Shown here: piece by piece, positions 25,636 to 39,837 of the stretch | How positions within the stretch are numbered: position 1 is the stretch's first letter | Layout: every line of letters starts with the position of its first letter | From: Anomaloglossus baeobatrachus | Taxonomy: Eukaryota; Chordata; Amphibia; Anura; Aromobatidae | Assembly (NCBI RefSeq): GCF_048569485.1 | Contig: NW_027442234.1 | Coordinates: 1 to 64,000, forward strand | Reading direction: 5' to 3' | DNA: 64,000 bases | The notes under the pieces: model-generated | Seen by the model: the letters and a program-made list of their open reading frames with translations, nothing else | Told to the model about the DNA's origin: nothing | The model's database searches: none | Position numbers and translations under genes: made by a program

Positions 25636-27025
25636 CTTCTTAACCCAGTTTCCAAAAGCAGAACTCAATTCACCTGATTCATATTAGCCCGATTTAATGA
25701 ATTGGAAGAAAGCATACGTCTTCATATGCACCTCAATTTGGCCCATTCACTTTTCACACTTCCTCCTTTTGTTTTTTATCTTTCACACTTTTGACTTTCT
25801 TTATTCATCCAAATAGCAAACTCATCACCACTCAACCTGACCAACTCGGCTATGTCCCCGTGCTGCAGTTCTCTGTCTTATCTAGATCATTTGCAATTGA
25901 ATGGAATAGATCCCTTTTGGACAAAGTGGATTCACCTGCTGCTGCAGTGACCACAGGTGTGATAACATCTAGAATTGGCATCTGGTGCGATCTCTCCGCT
26001 TCCACTCCAAAGAAAGTTACCTGTTTATTCCTATCATGCATTGGTTTTTGGGGTTTTCTTTGAGTAATGATGATCTCTTTAGTAGTCTGTTGGCGCCCTC
26101 TCCTGGAGGAATAGTTTGCTTGCTCTTGGACATTCTAAAAGAGAGGTCATGATAGACATTGAGCTTCTGAGCTCAATTGGGGACAGTCATGGGTGATGAA
26201 TGTTTGCAACCTACTGCGAAGCCTCATACCGCAATATAAGGAACGTCAAATACTAAGAAAGGGCGGCCTATGAAAGAATTACTACTTTCAATAAGTACAC
26301 TTAAACGGCTAATTGGGAATAGAAAAACTGTAAAAAGCCCTCTGAGAAAGCCCCCCTCTAACCTTTGATAGTAAGCTTTTCTGTAGTCTGCCTGTTGATG
26401 TATTTTCCGTTTGAACTGTGCACAACATGAAGAGACGGAACACTGGCGGCTTGTCACAATGCCCCCCGATGACATCACAATAGCGCTGCTGCCTAGAAAA
26501 CAAGCTGCGCAGAAGAAGTTGTTCTTTGGGTGGGAGGGTGGGCTAGTGGAAGGAGGGGGCAATCTCTTTTTTTCCCGGGTGGTAGGGGGATGACAGGAGA
26601 AGGGAAGCGGGTGGTGAGAAAGGTACAGAGGGCAGGGTTTGGGGGCTGGGAAGGAAAGGGAAAAGATTAGGGTTTGGGGATGATGAAAGGGCTTTCTACG
26701 GGTAAGGATGGCAAAGGGTGGCAGTGACGGAAAGTCAGGCAACCTGTCCTGTCCGTCTTTTTGTATCGTGAATTGGAAAGACTGCAAGGGGGAGGGGAGT
26801 TGCTTGCGCCCTAAAGGAGGAGTTATTCAGATTCATTGCAGTGGGCGGCGGCTGCAAAACGCACCATTCTTCTTGTTTTGGCTCTGCAAAGCAGCCTTTT
26901 CAAGGGTTGGCTTGGGTGACAAAATGTCTTGTGTAGGCGTGGGTTTGTCTCCCTCTCGCTCTCTCTCCCTAAGATGTGTCCGGCATAGGCCAGGGTGCCA
27001 CTCGAGGCCCAAACCAATTCTGGTT

Positions 27026-27213
27026 ATCGCTTCTCGGCCTTTTGGCTAAGATCAAGTGTAGTATCTGTTCTTATCAGTTTAATATCTGATACGTCCCCTA
27101 TCTGGGGACCATATATTAAATGGATTTTTAGAACAGGGAGATGGAAAAAGAGCTTGCTCTGTCCACTCCACGCATTGACCTGGTATTGCAGTACCTCCAG
27201 GAACGGTGCACCC
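27026..27213 (+). ncRNA. U2 snRNA, copy 18
   Basis: Matches copy 1; no private difference seen. Confidence 0.98.
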
Positions 27214-28603
27214 CTTCTTAACCCAGTTTCCAAAAGCAGAACTCAATTCACCTGATTCATATTAGCCCGATTTAATGAATTGGAAGAAAGCATACGTCTT
27301 CATATGCACCTCAATTTGGCCCATTCACTTTTCACACTTCCTCCTTTTGTTTTTTATCTTTCACACTTTTGACTTTCTTTATTCATCCAAATAGCAAACT
27401 CATCACCACTCAACCTGACCAACTCGGCTATGTCCCCGTGCTGCAGTTCTCTGTCTTATCTAGATCATTTGCAATTGAATGGAATAGATCCCTTTTGGAC
27501 AAAGTGGATTCACCTGCTGCTGCAGTGACCACAGGTGTGATAACATCTAGAATTGGCATCTGGTGCGATCTCTCCGCTTCCACTCCAAAGAAAGTTACCT
27601 GTTTATTCCTATCATGCATTGGTTTTTGGGGTTTTCTTTGAGTAATGATGATCTCTTTAGTAGTCTGTTGGCGCCCTCTCCTGGAGGAATAGTTTGCTTG
27701 CTCTTGGACATTCTAAAAGAGAGGTCATGATAGACATTGAGCTTCTGAGCTCAATTGGGGACAGTCATGGGTGATGAATGTTTGCAACCTACTGCGAAGC
27801 CTCATACCGCAATATAAGGAACGTCAAATACTAAGAAAGGGCGGCCTATGAAAGAATTACTACTTTCAATAAGTACACTTAAACGGCTAATTGGGAATAG
27901 AAAAACTGTAAAAAGCCCTCTGAGAAAGCCCCCCTCTAACCTTTGATAGTAAGCTTTTCTGTAGTCTGCCTGTTGATGTATTTTCCGTTTGAACTGTGCA
28001 CAACATGAAGAGACGGAACACTGGCGGCTTGTCACAATGCCCCCCGATGACATCACAATAGCGCTGCTGCCTAGAAAACAAGCTGCGCAGAAGAAGTTGT
28101 TCTTTGGGTGGGAGGGTGGGCTAGTGGAAGGAGGGGGCAATCTCTTTTTTTCCCGGGTGGTAGGGGGATGACAGGAGAAGGGAAGCGGGTGGTGAGAAAG
28201 GTACAGAGGGCAGGGTTTGGGGGCTGGGAAGGAAAGGGAAAAGATTAGGGTTTGGGGATGATGAAAGGGCTTTCTACGGGTAAGGATGGCAAAGGGTGGC
28301 AGTGACGGAAAGTCAGGCAACCTGTCCTGTCCGTCTTTTTGTATCGTGAATTGGAAAGACTGCAAGGGGGAGGGGAGTTGCTTGCGCCCTAAAGGAGGAG
28401 TTATTCAGATTCATTGCAGTGGGCGGCGGCTGCAAAACGCACCATTCTTCTTGTTTTGGCTCTGCAAAGCAGCCTTTTCAAGGGTTGGCTTGGGTGACAA
28501 AATGTCTTGTGTAGGCGTGGGTTTGTCTCCCTCTCGCTCTCTCTCCCTAAGATGTGTCCGGCATAGGCCAGGGTGCCACTCGAGGCCCAAAACAATTCTG
28601 GTT

Positions 28604-28791
28604 ATCGCTTCTCGGCCTTTTGGCTAAGATCAAGTGTAGTATCTGTTCTTATCAGTTTAATATCTGATACGTCCCCTATCTGGGGACCATATATTAAATG
28701 GATTTTTAGAACAGGGAGATGGAAAAAGAGCTTGCTCTGTCCACTCCACGCATTGACCTGGTATTGCAGTACCTCCAGGAACGGTGCACCC
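28604..28791 (+). ncRNA. U2 snRNA, copy 19
   Basis: Gene matches copy 1. A private A at 28592 (C elsewhere) lies at -12, between PSE and start, where it might affect start-site choice slightly. Confidence 0.98.
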
Positions 28792-30181
28792 CTTCTTAAC
28801 CCAGTTTCCAAAAGCAGAACTCAATTCACCTGATTCATATTAGCCCGATTTAATGAATTGGAAGAAAGCATACGTCTTCATATGCACCTCAATTTGGCCC
28901 ATTCACTTTTCACACTTCCTCCTTTTGTTTTTTATCTTTCACACTTTTGACTTTCTTTATTCATCCAAATAGCAAACTCATCACCACTCAACCTGACCAA
29001 CTCGGCTATGTCCCCGTGCTGCAGTTCTCTGTCTTATCTAGATCATTTGCAATTGAATGGAATAGATCCCTTTTGGACAAAGTGGATTCACCTGCTGCTG
29101 CAGTGACCACAGGTGTGATAACATCTAGAATTGGCATCTGGTGCGATCTCTCCGCTTCCACTCCAAAGAAAGTTACCTGTTTATTCCTATCATGCATTGG
29201 TTTTTGGGGTTTTCTTTGAGTAATGATGATCTCTTTAGTAGTCTGTTGGCGCCCTCTCCTGGAGGAATAGTTTGCTTGCTCTTGGACATTCTAAAAGAGA
29301 GGTCATGATAGACATTGAGCTTCTGAGCTCAATTGGGGACAGTCATGGGTGATGAATGTTTGCAACCTACTGCGAAGCCTCATACCGCAATATAAGGAAC
29401 GTCAAATACTAAGAAAGGGCGGCCTATGAAAGAATTACTACTTTCAATAAGTACACTTAAACGGCTAATTGGGAATAGAAAAACTGTAAAAAGCCCTCTG
29501 AGAAAGCCCCCCTCTAACCTTTGATAGTAAGCTTTTCTGTAGTCTGCCTGTTGATGTATTTTCCGTTTGAACTGTGCACAACATGAAGAGACGGAACACT
29601 GGCGGCTTGTCACAATGCCCCCCGATGACATCACAATAGCGCTGCTGCCTAGAAAACAAGCTGCGCAGAAGAAGTTGTTCTTTGGGTGGGAGGGTGGGCT
29701 AGTGGAAGGAGGGGGCAATCTCTTTTTTTCCCGGGTGGTAGGGGGATGACAGGAGAAGGGAAGCGGGTGGTGAGAAAGGTACAGAGGGCAGGGTTTGGGG
29801 GCTGGGAAGGAAAGGGAAAAGATTAGGGTTTGGGGATGATGAAAGGGCTTTCTACGGGTAAGGATGGCAAAGGGTGGCAGTGACGGAAAGTCAGGCAACC
29901 TGTCCTGTCCGTCTTTTTGTATCGTGAATTGGAAAGACTGCAAGGGGGAGGGGAGTTGCTTGCGCCCTAAAGGAGGAGTTATTCAGATTCATTGCAGTGG
30001 GCGGCGGCTGCAAAACGCACCATTCTTCTTGTTTTGGCTCTGCAAAGCAGCCTTTTCAAGGGTTGGCTTGGGTGACAAAATGTCTTGTGTAGGCGTGGGT
30101 TTGTCTCCCTCTCGCTCTCTCTCCCTAAGATGTGTCCGGCATAGGCCAGGGTGCCACTCGAGGCCCAAACCAATTCTGGTT

Positions 30182-30369
30182 ATCGCTTCTCGGCCTTTTG
30201 GCTAAGATCAAGTGTAGTATCTGTTCTTATCAGTTTAATATCTGATACGTCCCCTATCTGGGGACCATATATTAAATGGATTTTTAGAACAGGGAGATGG
30301 AAAAAGAGCTTGCTCTGTCCACTCCACGCATTGACCTGGTATTGCAGTACCTCCAGGAACGGTGCACCC
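30182..30369 (+). ncRNA. U2 snRNA, copy 20
   Basis: Matches copy 1; no private difference seen. Confidence 0.98.
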
Positions 30370-31759
30370 CTTCTTAACCCAGTTTCCAAAAGCAGAACTC
30401 AATTCACCTGATTCATATTAGCCCGATTTAATGAATTGGAAGAAAGCATACGTCTTCATATGCACCTCAATTTGGCCCATTCACTTTTCACACTTCCTCC
30501 TTTTGTTTTTTATCTTTCACACTTTTGACTTTCTTTATTCATCCAAATAGCAAACTCATCACCACTCAACCTGACCAACTCGGCTATGTCCCCGTGCTGC
30601 AGTTCTCTGTCTTATCTAGATCATTTGCAATTGAATGGAATAGATCCCTTTTGGACAAAGTGGATTCACCTGCTGCTGCAGTGACCACAGGTGTGATAAC
30701 ATCTAGAATTGGCATCTGGTGCGATCTCTCCGCTTCCACTCCAAAGAAAGTTACCTGTTTATTCCTATCATGCATTGGTTTTTGGGGTTTTCTTTGAGTA
30801 ATGATGATCTCTTTAGTAGTCTGTTGGCGCCCTCTCCTGGAGGAATAGTTTGCTTGCTCTTGGACATTCTAAAAGAGAGGTCATGATAGACATTGAGCTT
30901 CTGAGCTCAATTGGGGACAGTCATGGGTGATGAATGTTTGCAACCTACTGCGAAGCCTCATACCGCAATATAAGGAACGTCAAATACTAAGAAAGGGCGG
31001 CCTATGAAAGAATTACTACTTTCAATAAGTACACTTAAACGGCTAATTGGGAATAGAAAAACTGTAAAAAGCCCTCTGAGAAAGCCCCCCTCTAACCTTT
31101 GATAGTAAGCTTTTCTGTAGTCTGCCTGTTGATGTATTTTCCGTTTGAACTGTGCACAACATGAAGAGACGGAACACTGGCGGCTTGTCACAATGCCCCC
31201 CGATGACATCACAATAGCGCTGCTGCCTAGAAAACAAGCTGCGCAGAAGAAGTTGTTCTTTGGGTGGGAGGGTGGGCTAGTGGAAGGAGGGGGCAATCTC
31301 TTTTTTTCCCGGGTGGTAGGGGGATGACAGGAGAAGGGAAGCGGGTGGTGAGAAAGGTACAGAGGGCAGGGTTTGGGGGCTGGGAAGGAAAGGGAAAAGA
31401 TTAGGGTTTGGGGATGATGAAAGGGCTTTCTACGGGTAAGGATGGCAAAGGGTGGCAGTGACGGAAAGTCAGGCAACCTGTCCTGTCCGTCTTTTTGTAT
31501 CGTGAATTGGAAAGACTGCAAGGGGGAGGGGAGTTGCTTGCGCCCTAAAGGAGGAGTTATTCAGATTCATTGCAGTGGGCGGCGGCTGCAAAACGCACCA
31601 TTCTTCTTGTTTTGGCTCTGCAAAGCAGCCTTTTCAAGGGTTGGCTTGGGTGACAAAATGTCTTGTGTAGGCGTGGGTTTGTCTCCCTCTCGCTCTCTCT
31701 CCCTAAGATGTGTCCGGCATAGGCCAGGGTGCCACTCGAGGCCCAAACCAATTCTGGTT

Positions 31760-31947
31760 ATCGCTTCTCGGCCTTTTGGCTAAGATCAAGTGTAGTATCT
31801 GTTCTTATCAGTTTAATATCTGATACGTCCCCTATCTGGGGACCATATATTAAATGGATTTTTAGAACAGGGAGATGGAAAAAGAGCTTGCTCTGTCCAC
31901 TCCACGCATTGACCTGGTATTGCAGTACCTCCAGGAACGGTGCACCC
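31760..31947 (+). ncRNA. U2 snRNA, copy 21
   Basis: Matches copy 1; no private difference seen. Confidence 0.98.
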
Positions 31948-33337
31948 CTTCTTAACCCAGTTTCCAAAAGCAGAACTCAATTCACCTGATTCATATTAGC
32001 CCGATTTAATGAATTGGAAGAAAGCATACGTCTTCATATGCACCTCAATTTGGCCCATTCACTTTTCACACTTCCTCCTTTTGTTTTTTATCTTTCACAC
32101 TTTTGACTTTCTTTATTCATCCAAATAGCAAACTCATCACCACTCAACCTGACCAACTCGGCTATGTCCCCGTGCTGCAGTTCTCTGTCTTATCTAGATC
32201 ATTTGCAATTGAATGGAATAGATCCCTTTTGGACAAAGTGGATTCACCTGCTGCTGCAGTGACCACAGGTGTGATAACATCTAGAATTGGCATCTGGTGC
32301 GATCTCTCCGCTTCCACTCCAAAGAAAGTTACCTGTTTATTCCTATCATGCATTGGTTTTTGGGGTTTTCTTTGAGTAATGATGATCTCTTTAGTAGTCT
32401 GTTGGCGCCCTCTCCTGGAGGAATAGTTTGCTTGCTCTTGGACATTCTAAAAGAGAGGTCATGATAGACATTGAGCTTCTGAGCTCAATTGGGGACAGTC
32501 ATGGGTGATGAATGTTTGCAACCTACTGCGAAGCCTCATACCGCAATATAAGGAACGTCAAATACTAAGAAAGGGCGGCCTATGAAAGAATTACTACTTT
32601 CAATAAGTACACTTAAACGGCTAATTGGGAATAGAAAAACTGTAAAAAGCCCTCTGAGAAAGCCCCCCTCTAACCTTTGATAGTAAGCTTTTCTGTAGTC
32701 TGCCTGTTGATGTATTTTCCGTTTGAACTGTGCACAACATGAAGAGACGGAACACTGGCGGCTTGTCACAATGCCCCCCGATGACATCACAATAGCGCTG
32801 CTGCCTAGAAAACAAGCTGCGCAGAAGAAGTTGTTCTTTGGGTGGGAGGGTGGGCTAGTGGAAGGAGGGGGCAATCTCTTTTTTTCCCGGGTGGTAGGGG
32901 GATGACAGGAGAAGGGAAGCGGGTGGTGAGAAAGGTACAGAGGGCAGGGTTTGGGGGCTGGGAAGGAAAGGGAAAAGATTAGGGTTTGGGGATGATGAAA
33001 GGGCTTTCTACGGGTAAGGATGGCAAAGGGTGGCAGTGACGGAAAGTCAGGCAACCTGTCCTGTCCGTCTTTTTGTATCGTGAATTGGAAAGACTGCAAG
33101 GGGGAGGGGAGTTGCTTGCGCCCTAAAGGAGGAGTTATTCAGATTCATTGCAGTGGGCGGCGGCTGCAAAACGCACCATTCTTCTTGTTTTGGCTCTGCA
33201 AAGCAGCCTTTTCAAGGGTTGGCTTGGGTGACAAAATGTCTTGTGTAGGCGTGGGTTTGTCTCCCTCTCGCTCTCTCTCCCTAAGATGTGTCCGGCATAG
33301 GCCAGGGTGCCACTCGAGGCCCAAACCAATTCTGGTT

Positions 33338-33525
33338 ATCGCTTCTCGGCCTTTTGGCTAAGATCAAGTGTAGTATCTGTTCTTATCAGTTTAATATCTG
33401 ATACGTCCCCTATCTGGGGACCATATATTAAATGGATTTTTAGAACAGGGAGATGGAAAAAGAGCTTGCTCTGTCCACTCCACGCATTGACCTGGTATTG
33501 CAGTACCTCCAGGAACGGTGCACCC
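33338..33525 (+). ncRNA. U2 snRNA, copy 22
   Basis: Matches copy 1; no private difference seen. Confidence 0.98.
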
Positions 33526-34915
33526 CTTCTTAACCCAGTTTCCAAAAGCAGAACTCAATTCACCTGATTCATATTAGCCCGATTTAATGAATTGGAAGAA
33601 AGCATACGTCTTCATATGCACCTCAATTTGGCCCATTCACTTTTCACACTTCCTCCTTTTGTTTTTTATCTTTCACACTTTTGACTTTCTTTATTCATCC
33701 AAATAGCAAACTCATCACCACTCAACCTGACCAACTCGGCTATGTCCCCGTGCTGCAGTTCTCTGTCTTATCTAGATCATTTGCAATTGAATGGAATAGA
33801 TCCCTTTTGGACAAAGTGGATTCACCTGCTGCTGCAGTGACCACAGGTGTGATAACATCTAGAATTGGCATCTGGTGCGATCTCTCCGCTTCCACTCCAA
33901 AGAAAGTTACCTGTTTATTCCTATCATGCATTGGTTTTTGGGGTTTTCTTTGAGTAATGATGATCTCTTTAGTAGTCTGTTGGCGCCCTCTCCTGGAGGA
34001 ATAGTTTGCTTGCTCTTGGACATTCTAAAAGAGAGGTCATGATAGACATTGAGCTTCTGAGCTCAATTGGGGACAGTCATGGGTGATGAATGTTTGCAAC
34101 CTACTGCGAAGCCTCATACCGCAATATAAGGAACGTCAAATACTAAGAAAGGGCGGCCTATGAAAGAATTACTACTTTCAATAAGTACACTTAAACGGCT
34201 AATTGGGAATAGAAAAACTGTAAAAAGCCCTCTGAGAAAGCCCCCCTCTAACCTTTGATAGTAAGCTTTTCTGTAGTCTGCCTGTTGATGTATTTTCCGT
34301 TTGAACTGTGCACAACATGAAGAGACGGAACACTGGCGGCTTGTCACAATGCCCCCCGATGACATCACAATAGCGCTGCTGCCTAGAAAACAAGCTGCGC
34401 AGAAGAAGTTGTTCTTTGGGTGGGAGGGTGGGCTAGTGGAAGGAGGGGGCAATCTCTTTTTTTCCCGGGTGGTAGGGGGATGACAGGAGAAGGGAAGCGG
34501 GTGGTGAGAAAGGTACAGAGGGCAGGGTTTGGGGGCTGGGAAGGAAAGGGAAAAGATTAGGGTTTGGGGATGATGAAAGGGCTTTCTACGGGTAAGGATG
34601 GCAAAGGGTGGCAGTGACGGAAAGTCAGGCAACCTGTCCTGTCCGTCTTTTTGTATCGTGAATTGGAAAGACTGCAAGGGGGAGGGGAGTTGCTTGCGCC
34701 CTAAAGGAGGAGTTATTCAGATTCATTGCAGTGGGCGGCGGCTGCAAAACGCACCATTCTTCTTGTTTTGGCTCTGCAAAGCAGCCTTTTCAAGGGTTGG
34801 CTTGGGTGACAAAATGTCTTGTGTAGGCGTGGGTTTGTCTCCCTCTCGCTCTCTCTCCCTAAGATGTGTCCGGCATAGGCCAGGGTGCCACTCGAGGCCC
34901 AAACCAATTCTGGTT

Positions 34916-35103
34916 ATCGCTTCTCGGCCTTTTGGCTAAGATCAAGTGTAGTATCTGTTCTTATCAGTTTAATATCTGATACGTCCCCTATCTGGGGACC
35001 ATATATTAAATGGATTTTTAGAACAGGGAGATGGAAAAAGAGCTTGCTCTGTCCACTCCACGCATTGACCTGGTATTGCAGTACCTCCAGGAACGGTGCA
35101 CCC
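34916..35103 (+). ncRNA. U2 snRNA, copy 23
   Basis: Matches copy 1; no private difference seen. Confidence 0.98.
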
Positions 35104-36493
35104 CTTCTTAACCCAGTTTCCAAAAGCAGAACTCAATTCACCTGATTCATATTAGCCCGATTTAATGAATTGGAAGAAAGCATACGTCTTCATATGCACC
35201 TCAATTTGGCCCATTCACTTTTCACACTTCCTCCTTTTGTTTTTTATCTTTCACACTTTTGACTTTCTTTATTCATCCAAATAGCAAACTCATCACCACT
35301 CAACCTGACCAACTCGGCTATGTCCCCGTGCTGCAGTTCTCTGTCTTATCTAGATCATTTGCAATTGAATGGAATAGATCCCTTTTGGACAAAGTGGATT
35401 CACCTGCTGCTGCAGTGACCACAGGTGTGATAACATCTAGAATTGGCATCTGGTGCGATCTCTCCGCTTCCACTCCAAAGAAAGTTACCTGTTTATTCCT
35501 ATCATGCATTGGTTTTTGGGGTTTTCTTTGAGTAATGATGATCTCTTTAGTAGTCTGTTGGCGCCCTCTCCTGGAGGAATAGTTTGCTTGCTCTTGGACA
35601 TTCTAAAAGAGAGGTCATGATAGACATTGAGCTTCTGAGCTCAATTGGGGACAGTCATGGGTGATGAATGTTTGCAACCTACTGCGAAGCCTCATACCGC
35701 AATATAAGGAACGTCAAATACTAAGAAAGGGCGGCCTATGAAAGAATTACTACTTTCAATAAGTACACTTAAACGGCTAATTGGGAATAGAAAAACTGTA
35801 AAAAGCCCTCTGAGAAAGCCCCCCTCTAACCTTTGATAGTAAGCTTTTCTGTAGTCTGCCTGTTGATGTATTTTCCGTTTGAACTGTGCACAACATGAAG
35901 AGACGGAACACTGGCGGCTTGTCACAATGCCCCCCGATGACATCACAATAGCGCTGCTGCCTAGAAAACAAGCTGCGCAGAAGAAGTTGTTCTTTGGGTG
36001 GGAGGGTGGGCTAGTGGAAGGAGGGGGCAATCTCTTTTTTTCCCGGGTGGTAGGGGGATGACAGGAGAAGGGAAGCGGGTGGTGAGAAAGGTACAGAGGG
36101 CAGGGTTTGGGGGCTGGGAAGGAAAGGGAAAAGATTAGGGTTTGGGGATGATGAAAGGGCTTTCTACGGGTAAGGATGGCAAAGGGTGGCAGTGACGGAA
36201 AGTCAGGCAACCTGTCCTGTCCGTCTTTTTGTATCGTGAATTGGAAAGACTGCAAGGGGGAGGGGAGTTGCTTGCGCCCTAAAGGAGGAGTTATTCAGAT
36301 TCATTGCAGTGGGCGGCGGCTGCAAAACGCACCATTCTTCTTGTTTTGGCTCTGCAAAGCAGCCTTTTCAAGGGTTGGCTTGGGTGACAAAATGTCTTGT
36401 GTAGGCGTGGGTTTGTCTCCCTCTCGCTCTCTCTCCCTAAGATGTGTCCGGCATAGGCCAGGGTGCCACTCGAGGCCCAAACCAATTCTGGTT

Positions 36494-36681
36494 ATCGCTT
36501 CTCGGCCTTTTGGCTAAGATCAAGTGTAGTATCTGTTCTTATCAGTTTAATATCTGATACGTCCCCTATCTGGGGACCATATATTAAATTGATTTTTAGA
36601 ACAGGGAGATGGAAAAAGAGCTTGCTCTGTCCACTCCACGCATTGACCTGGTATTGCAGTACCTCCAGGAACGGTGCACCC
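36494..36681 (+). ncRNA. U2 snRNA, copy 24 (nt 97 variant)
   Basis: One base differs from all other copies: T at 36590 in place of G, which is U2 nt 97, two bases before the Sm site. The region is single-stranded in the U2 model, so the RNA could still fold, but the base is conserved between this array and human. Confidence 0.96.
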
Positions 36682-38071
36682 CTTCTTAACCCAGTTTCCA
36701 AAAGCAGAACTCAATTCACCTGATTCATATTAGCCCGATTTAATGAATTGGAAGAAAGCATACGTCTTCATATGCACCTCAATTTGGCCCATTCACTTTT
36801 CACACTTCCTCCTTTTGTTTTTTATCTTTCACACTTTTGACTTTCTTTATTCATCCAAATAGCAAACTCATCACCACTCAACCTGACCAACTCGGCTATG
36901 TCCCCGTGCTGCAGTTCTCTGTCTTATCTAGATCATTTGCAATTGAATGGAATAGATCCCTTTTGGACAAAGTGGATTCACCTGCTGCTGCAGTGACCAC
37001 AGGTGTGATAACATCTAGAATTGGCATCTGGTGCGATCTCTCCGCTTCCACTCCAAAGAAAGTTACCTGTTTATTCCTATCATGCATTGGTTTTTGGGGT
37101 TTTCTTTGAGTAATGATGATCTCTTTAGTAGTCTGTTGGCGCCCTCTCCTGGAGGAATAGTTTGCTTGCTCTTGGACATTCTAAAAGAGAGGTCATGATA
37201 GACATTGAGCTTCTGAGCTCAATTGGGGACAGTCATGGGTGATGAATGTTTGCAACCTACTGCGAAGCCTCATACCGCAATATAAGGAACGTCAAATACT
37301 AAGAAAGGGCGGCCTATGAAAGAATTACTACTTTCAATAAGTACACTTAAACGGCTAATTGGGAATAGAAAAACTGTAAAAAGCCCTCTGAGAAAGCCCC
37401 CCTCTAACCTTTGATAGTAAGCTTTTCTGTAGTCTGCCTGTTGATGTATTTTCCGTTTGAACTGTGCACAACATGAAGAGACGGAACACTGGCGGCTTGT
37501 CACAATGCCCCCCGATGACATCACAATAGCGCTGCTGCCTAGAAAACAAGCTGCGCAGAAGAAGTTGTTCTTTGGGTGGGAGGGTGGGCTAGTGGAAGGA
37601 GGGGGCAATCTCTTTTTTTCCCGGGTGGTAGGGGGATGACAGGAGAAGGGAAGCGGGTGGTGAGAAAGGTACAGAGGGCAGGGTTTGGGGGCTGGGAAGG
37701 AAAGGGAAAAGATTAGGGTTTGGGGATGATGAAAGGGCTTTCTACGGGTAAGGATGGCAAAGGGTGGCAGTGACGGAAAGTCAGGCAACCTGTCCTGTCC
37801 GTCTTTTTGTATCGTGAATTGGAAAGACTGCAAGGGGGAGGGGAGTTGCTTGCGCCCTAAAGGAGGAGTTATTCAGATTCATTGCAGTGGGCGGCGGCTG
37901 CAAAACGCACCATTCTTCTTGTTTTGGCTCTGCAAAGCTGCCTTTTCAAGGGTTGGCTTGGGTGACAAAATGTCTTGTGTAGGCGTGGGTTTGTCTCCCT
38001 CTCGCTCTCTCTCCCTAAGATGTGTCCGGCATAGGCCAGGGTGCCACTCGAGGCCCAAACCAATTCTGGTT

Positions 38072-38259
38072 ATCGCTTCTCGGCCTTTTGGCTAAGATCA
38101 AGTGTAGTATCTGTTCTTATCAGTTTAATATCTGATACGTCCCCTATCTGGGGACCATATATTAAATGGATTTTTAGAACAGGGAGATGGAAAAAGAGCT
38201 TGCTCTGTCCACTCCACGCATTGACCTGGTATTGCAGTACCTCCAGGAACGGTGCACCC
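38072..38259 (+). ncRNA. U2 snRNA, copy 25
   Basis: Gene matches copy 1. A private T at 37939 (A elsewhere) lies at -133, between the distal and proximal elements. Confidence 0.98.
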
Positions 38260-39649
38260 CTTCTTAACCCAGTTTCCAAAAGCAGAACTCAATTCACCTG
38301 ATTCATATTAGCCCGATTTAATGAATTGGAAGAAAGCATACGTCTTCATATGCACCTCAATTTGGCCCATTCACTTTTCACACTTCCTCCTTTTGTTTTT
38401 TATCTTTCACACTTTTGACTTTCTTTATTCATCCAAATAGCAAACTCATCACCACTCAACCTGACCAACTCGGCTATGTCCCCGTGCTGCAGTTCTCTGT
38501 CTTATCTAGATCATTTGCAATTGAATGGAATAGATCCCTTTTGGACAAAGTGGATTCACCTGCTGCTGCAGTGACCACAGGTGTGATAACATCTAGAATT
38601 GGCATCTGGTGCGATCTCTCCGCTTCCACTCCAAAGAAAGTTACCTGTTTATTCCTATCATGCATTGGTTTTTGGGGTTTTCTTTGAGTAATGATGATCT
38701 CTTTAGTAGTCTGTTGGCGCCCTCTCCTGGAGGAATAGTTTGCTTGCTCTTGGACATTCTAAAAGAGAGGTCATGATAGACATTGAGCTTCTGAGCTCAA
38801 TTGGGGACAGTCATGGGTGATGAATGTTTGCAACCTACTGCGAAGCCTCATACCGCAATATAAGGAACGTCAAATACTAAGAAAGGGCGGCCTATGAAAG
38901 AATTACTACTTTCAATAAGTACACTTAAACGGCTAATTGGGAATAGAAAAACTGTAAAAAGCCCTCTGAGAAAGCCCCCCTCTAACCTTTGATAGTAAGC
39001 TTTTCTGTAGTCTGCCTGTTGATGTATTTTCCGTTTGAACTGTGCACAACATGAAGAGACGGAACACTGGCGGCTTGTCACAATGCCCCCCGATGACATC
39101 ACAATAGCGCTGCTGCCTAGAAAACAAGCTGCGCAGAAGAAGTTGTTCTTTGGGTGGGAGGGTGGGCTAGTGGAAGGAGGGGGCAATCTCTTTTTTTCCC
39201 GGGTGGTAGGGGGATGACAGGAGAAGGGAAGCGGGTGGTGAGAAAGGTACAGAGGGCAGGGTTTGGGGGCTGGGAAGGAAAGGGAAAAGATTAGGGTTTG
39301 GGGATGATGAAAGGGCTTTCTACGGGTAAGGATGGCAAAGGGTGGCAGTGACGGAAAGTCAGGCAACCTGTCCTGTCCGTCTTTTTGTATCGTGAATTGG
39401 AAAGACTGCAAGGGGGAGGGGAGTTGCTTGCGCCCTAAAGGAGGAGTTATTCAGATTCATTGCAGTGGGCGGCGGCTGCAAAACGCACCATTCTTCTTGT
39501 TTTGGCTCTGCAAAGCAGCCTTTTCAAGGGTTGGCTTGGGTGACAAAATGTCTTGTGTAGGCGTGGGTTTGTCTCCCTCTCGCTCTCTCTCCCTAAGATG
39601 TGTCCGGCATAGGCCAGGGTGCCACTCGAGGCCCAAACCAATTCTGGTT

Positions 39650-39837
39650 ATCGCTTCTCGGCCTTTTGGCTAAGATCAAGTGTAGTATCTGTTCTTATCA
39701 GTTTAATATCTGATACGTCCCCTATCTGGGGACCATATATTAAATGGATTTTTAGAACAGGGAGATGGAAAAAGAGCTTGCTCTGTCCACTCCACGCATT
39801 GACCTGGTATTGCAGTACCTCCAGGAACGGTGCACCC
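39650..39837 (+). ncRNA. U2 snRNA, copy 26
   Basis: Matches copy 1; no private difference seen. Confidence 0.98.
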
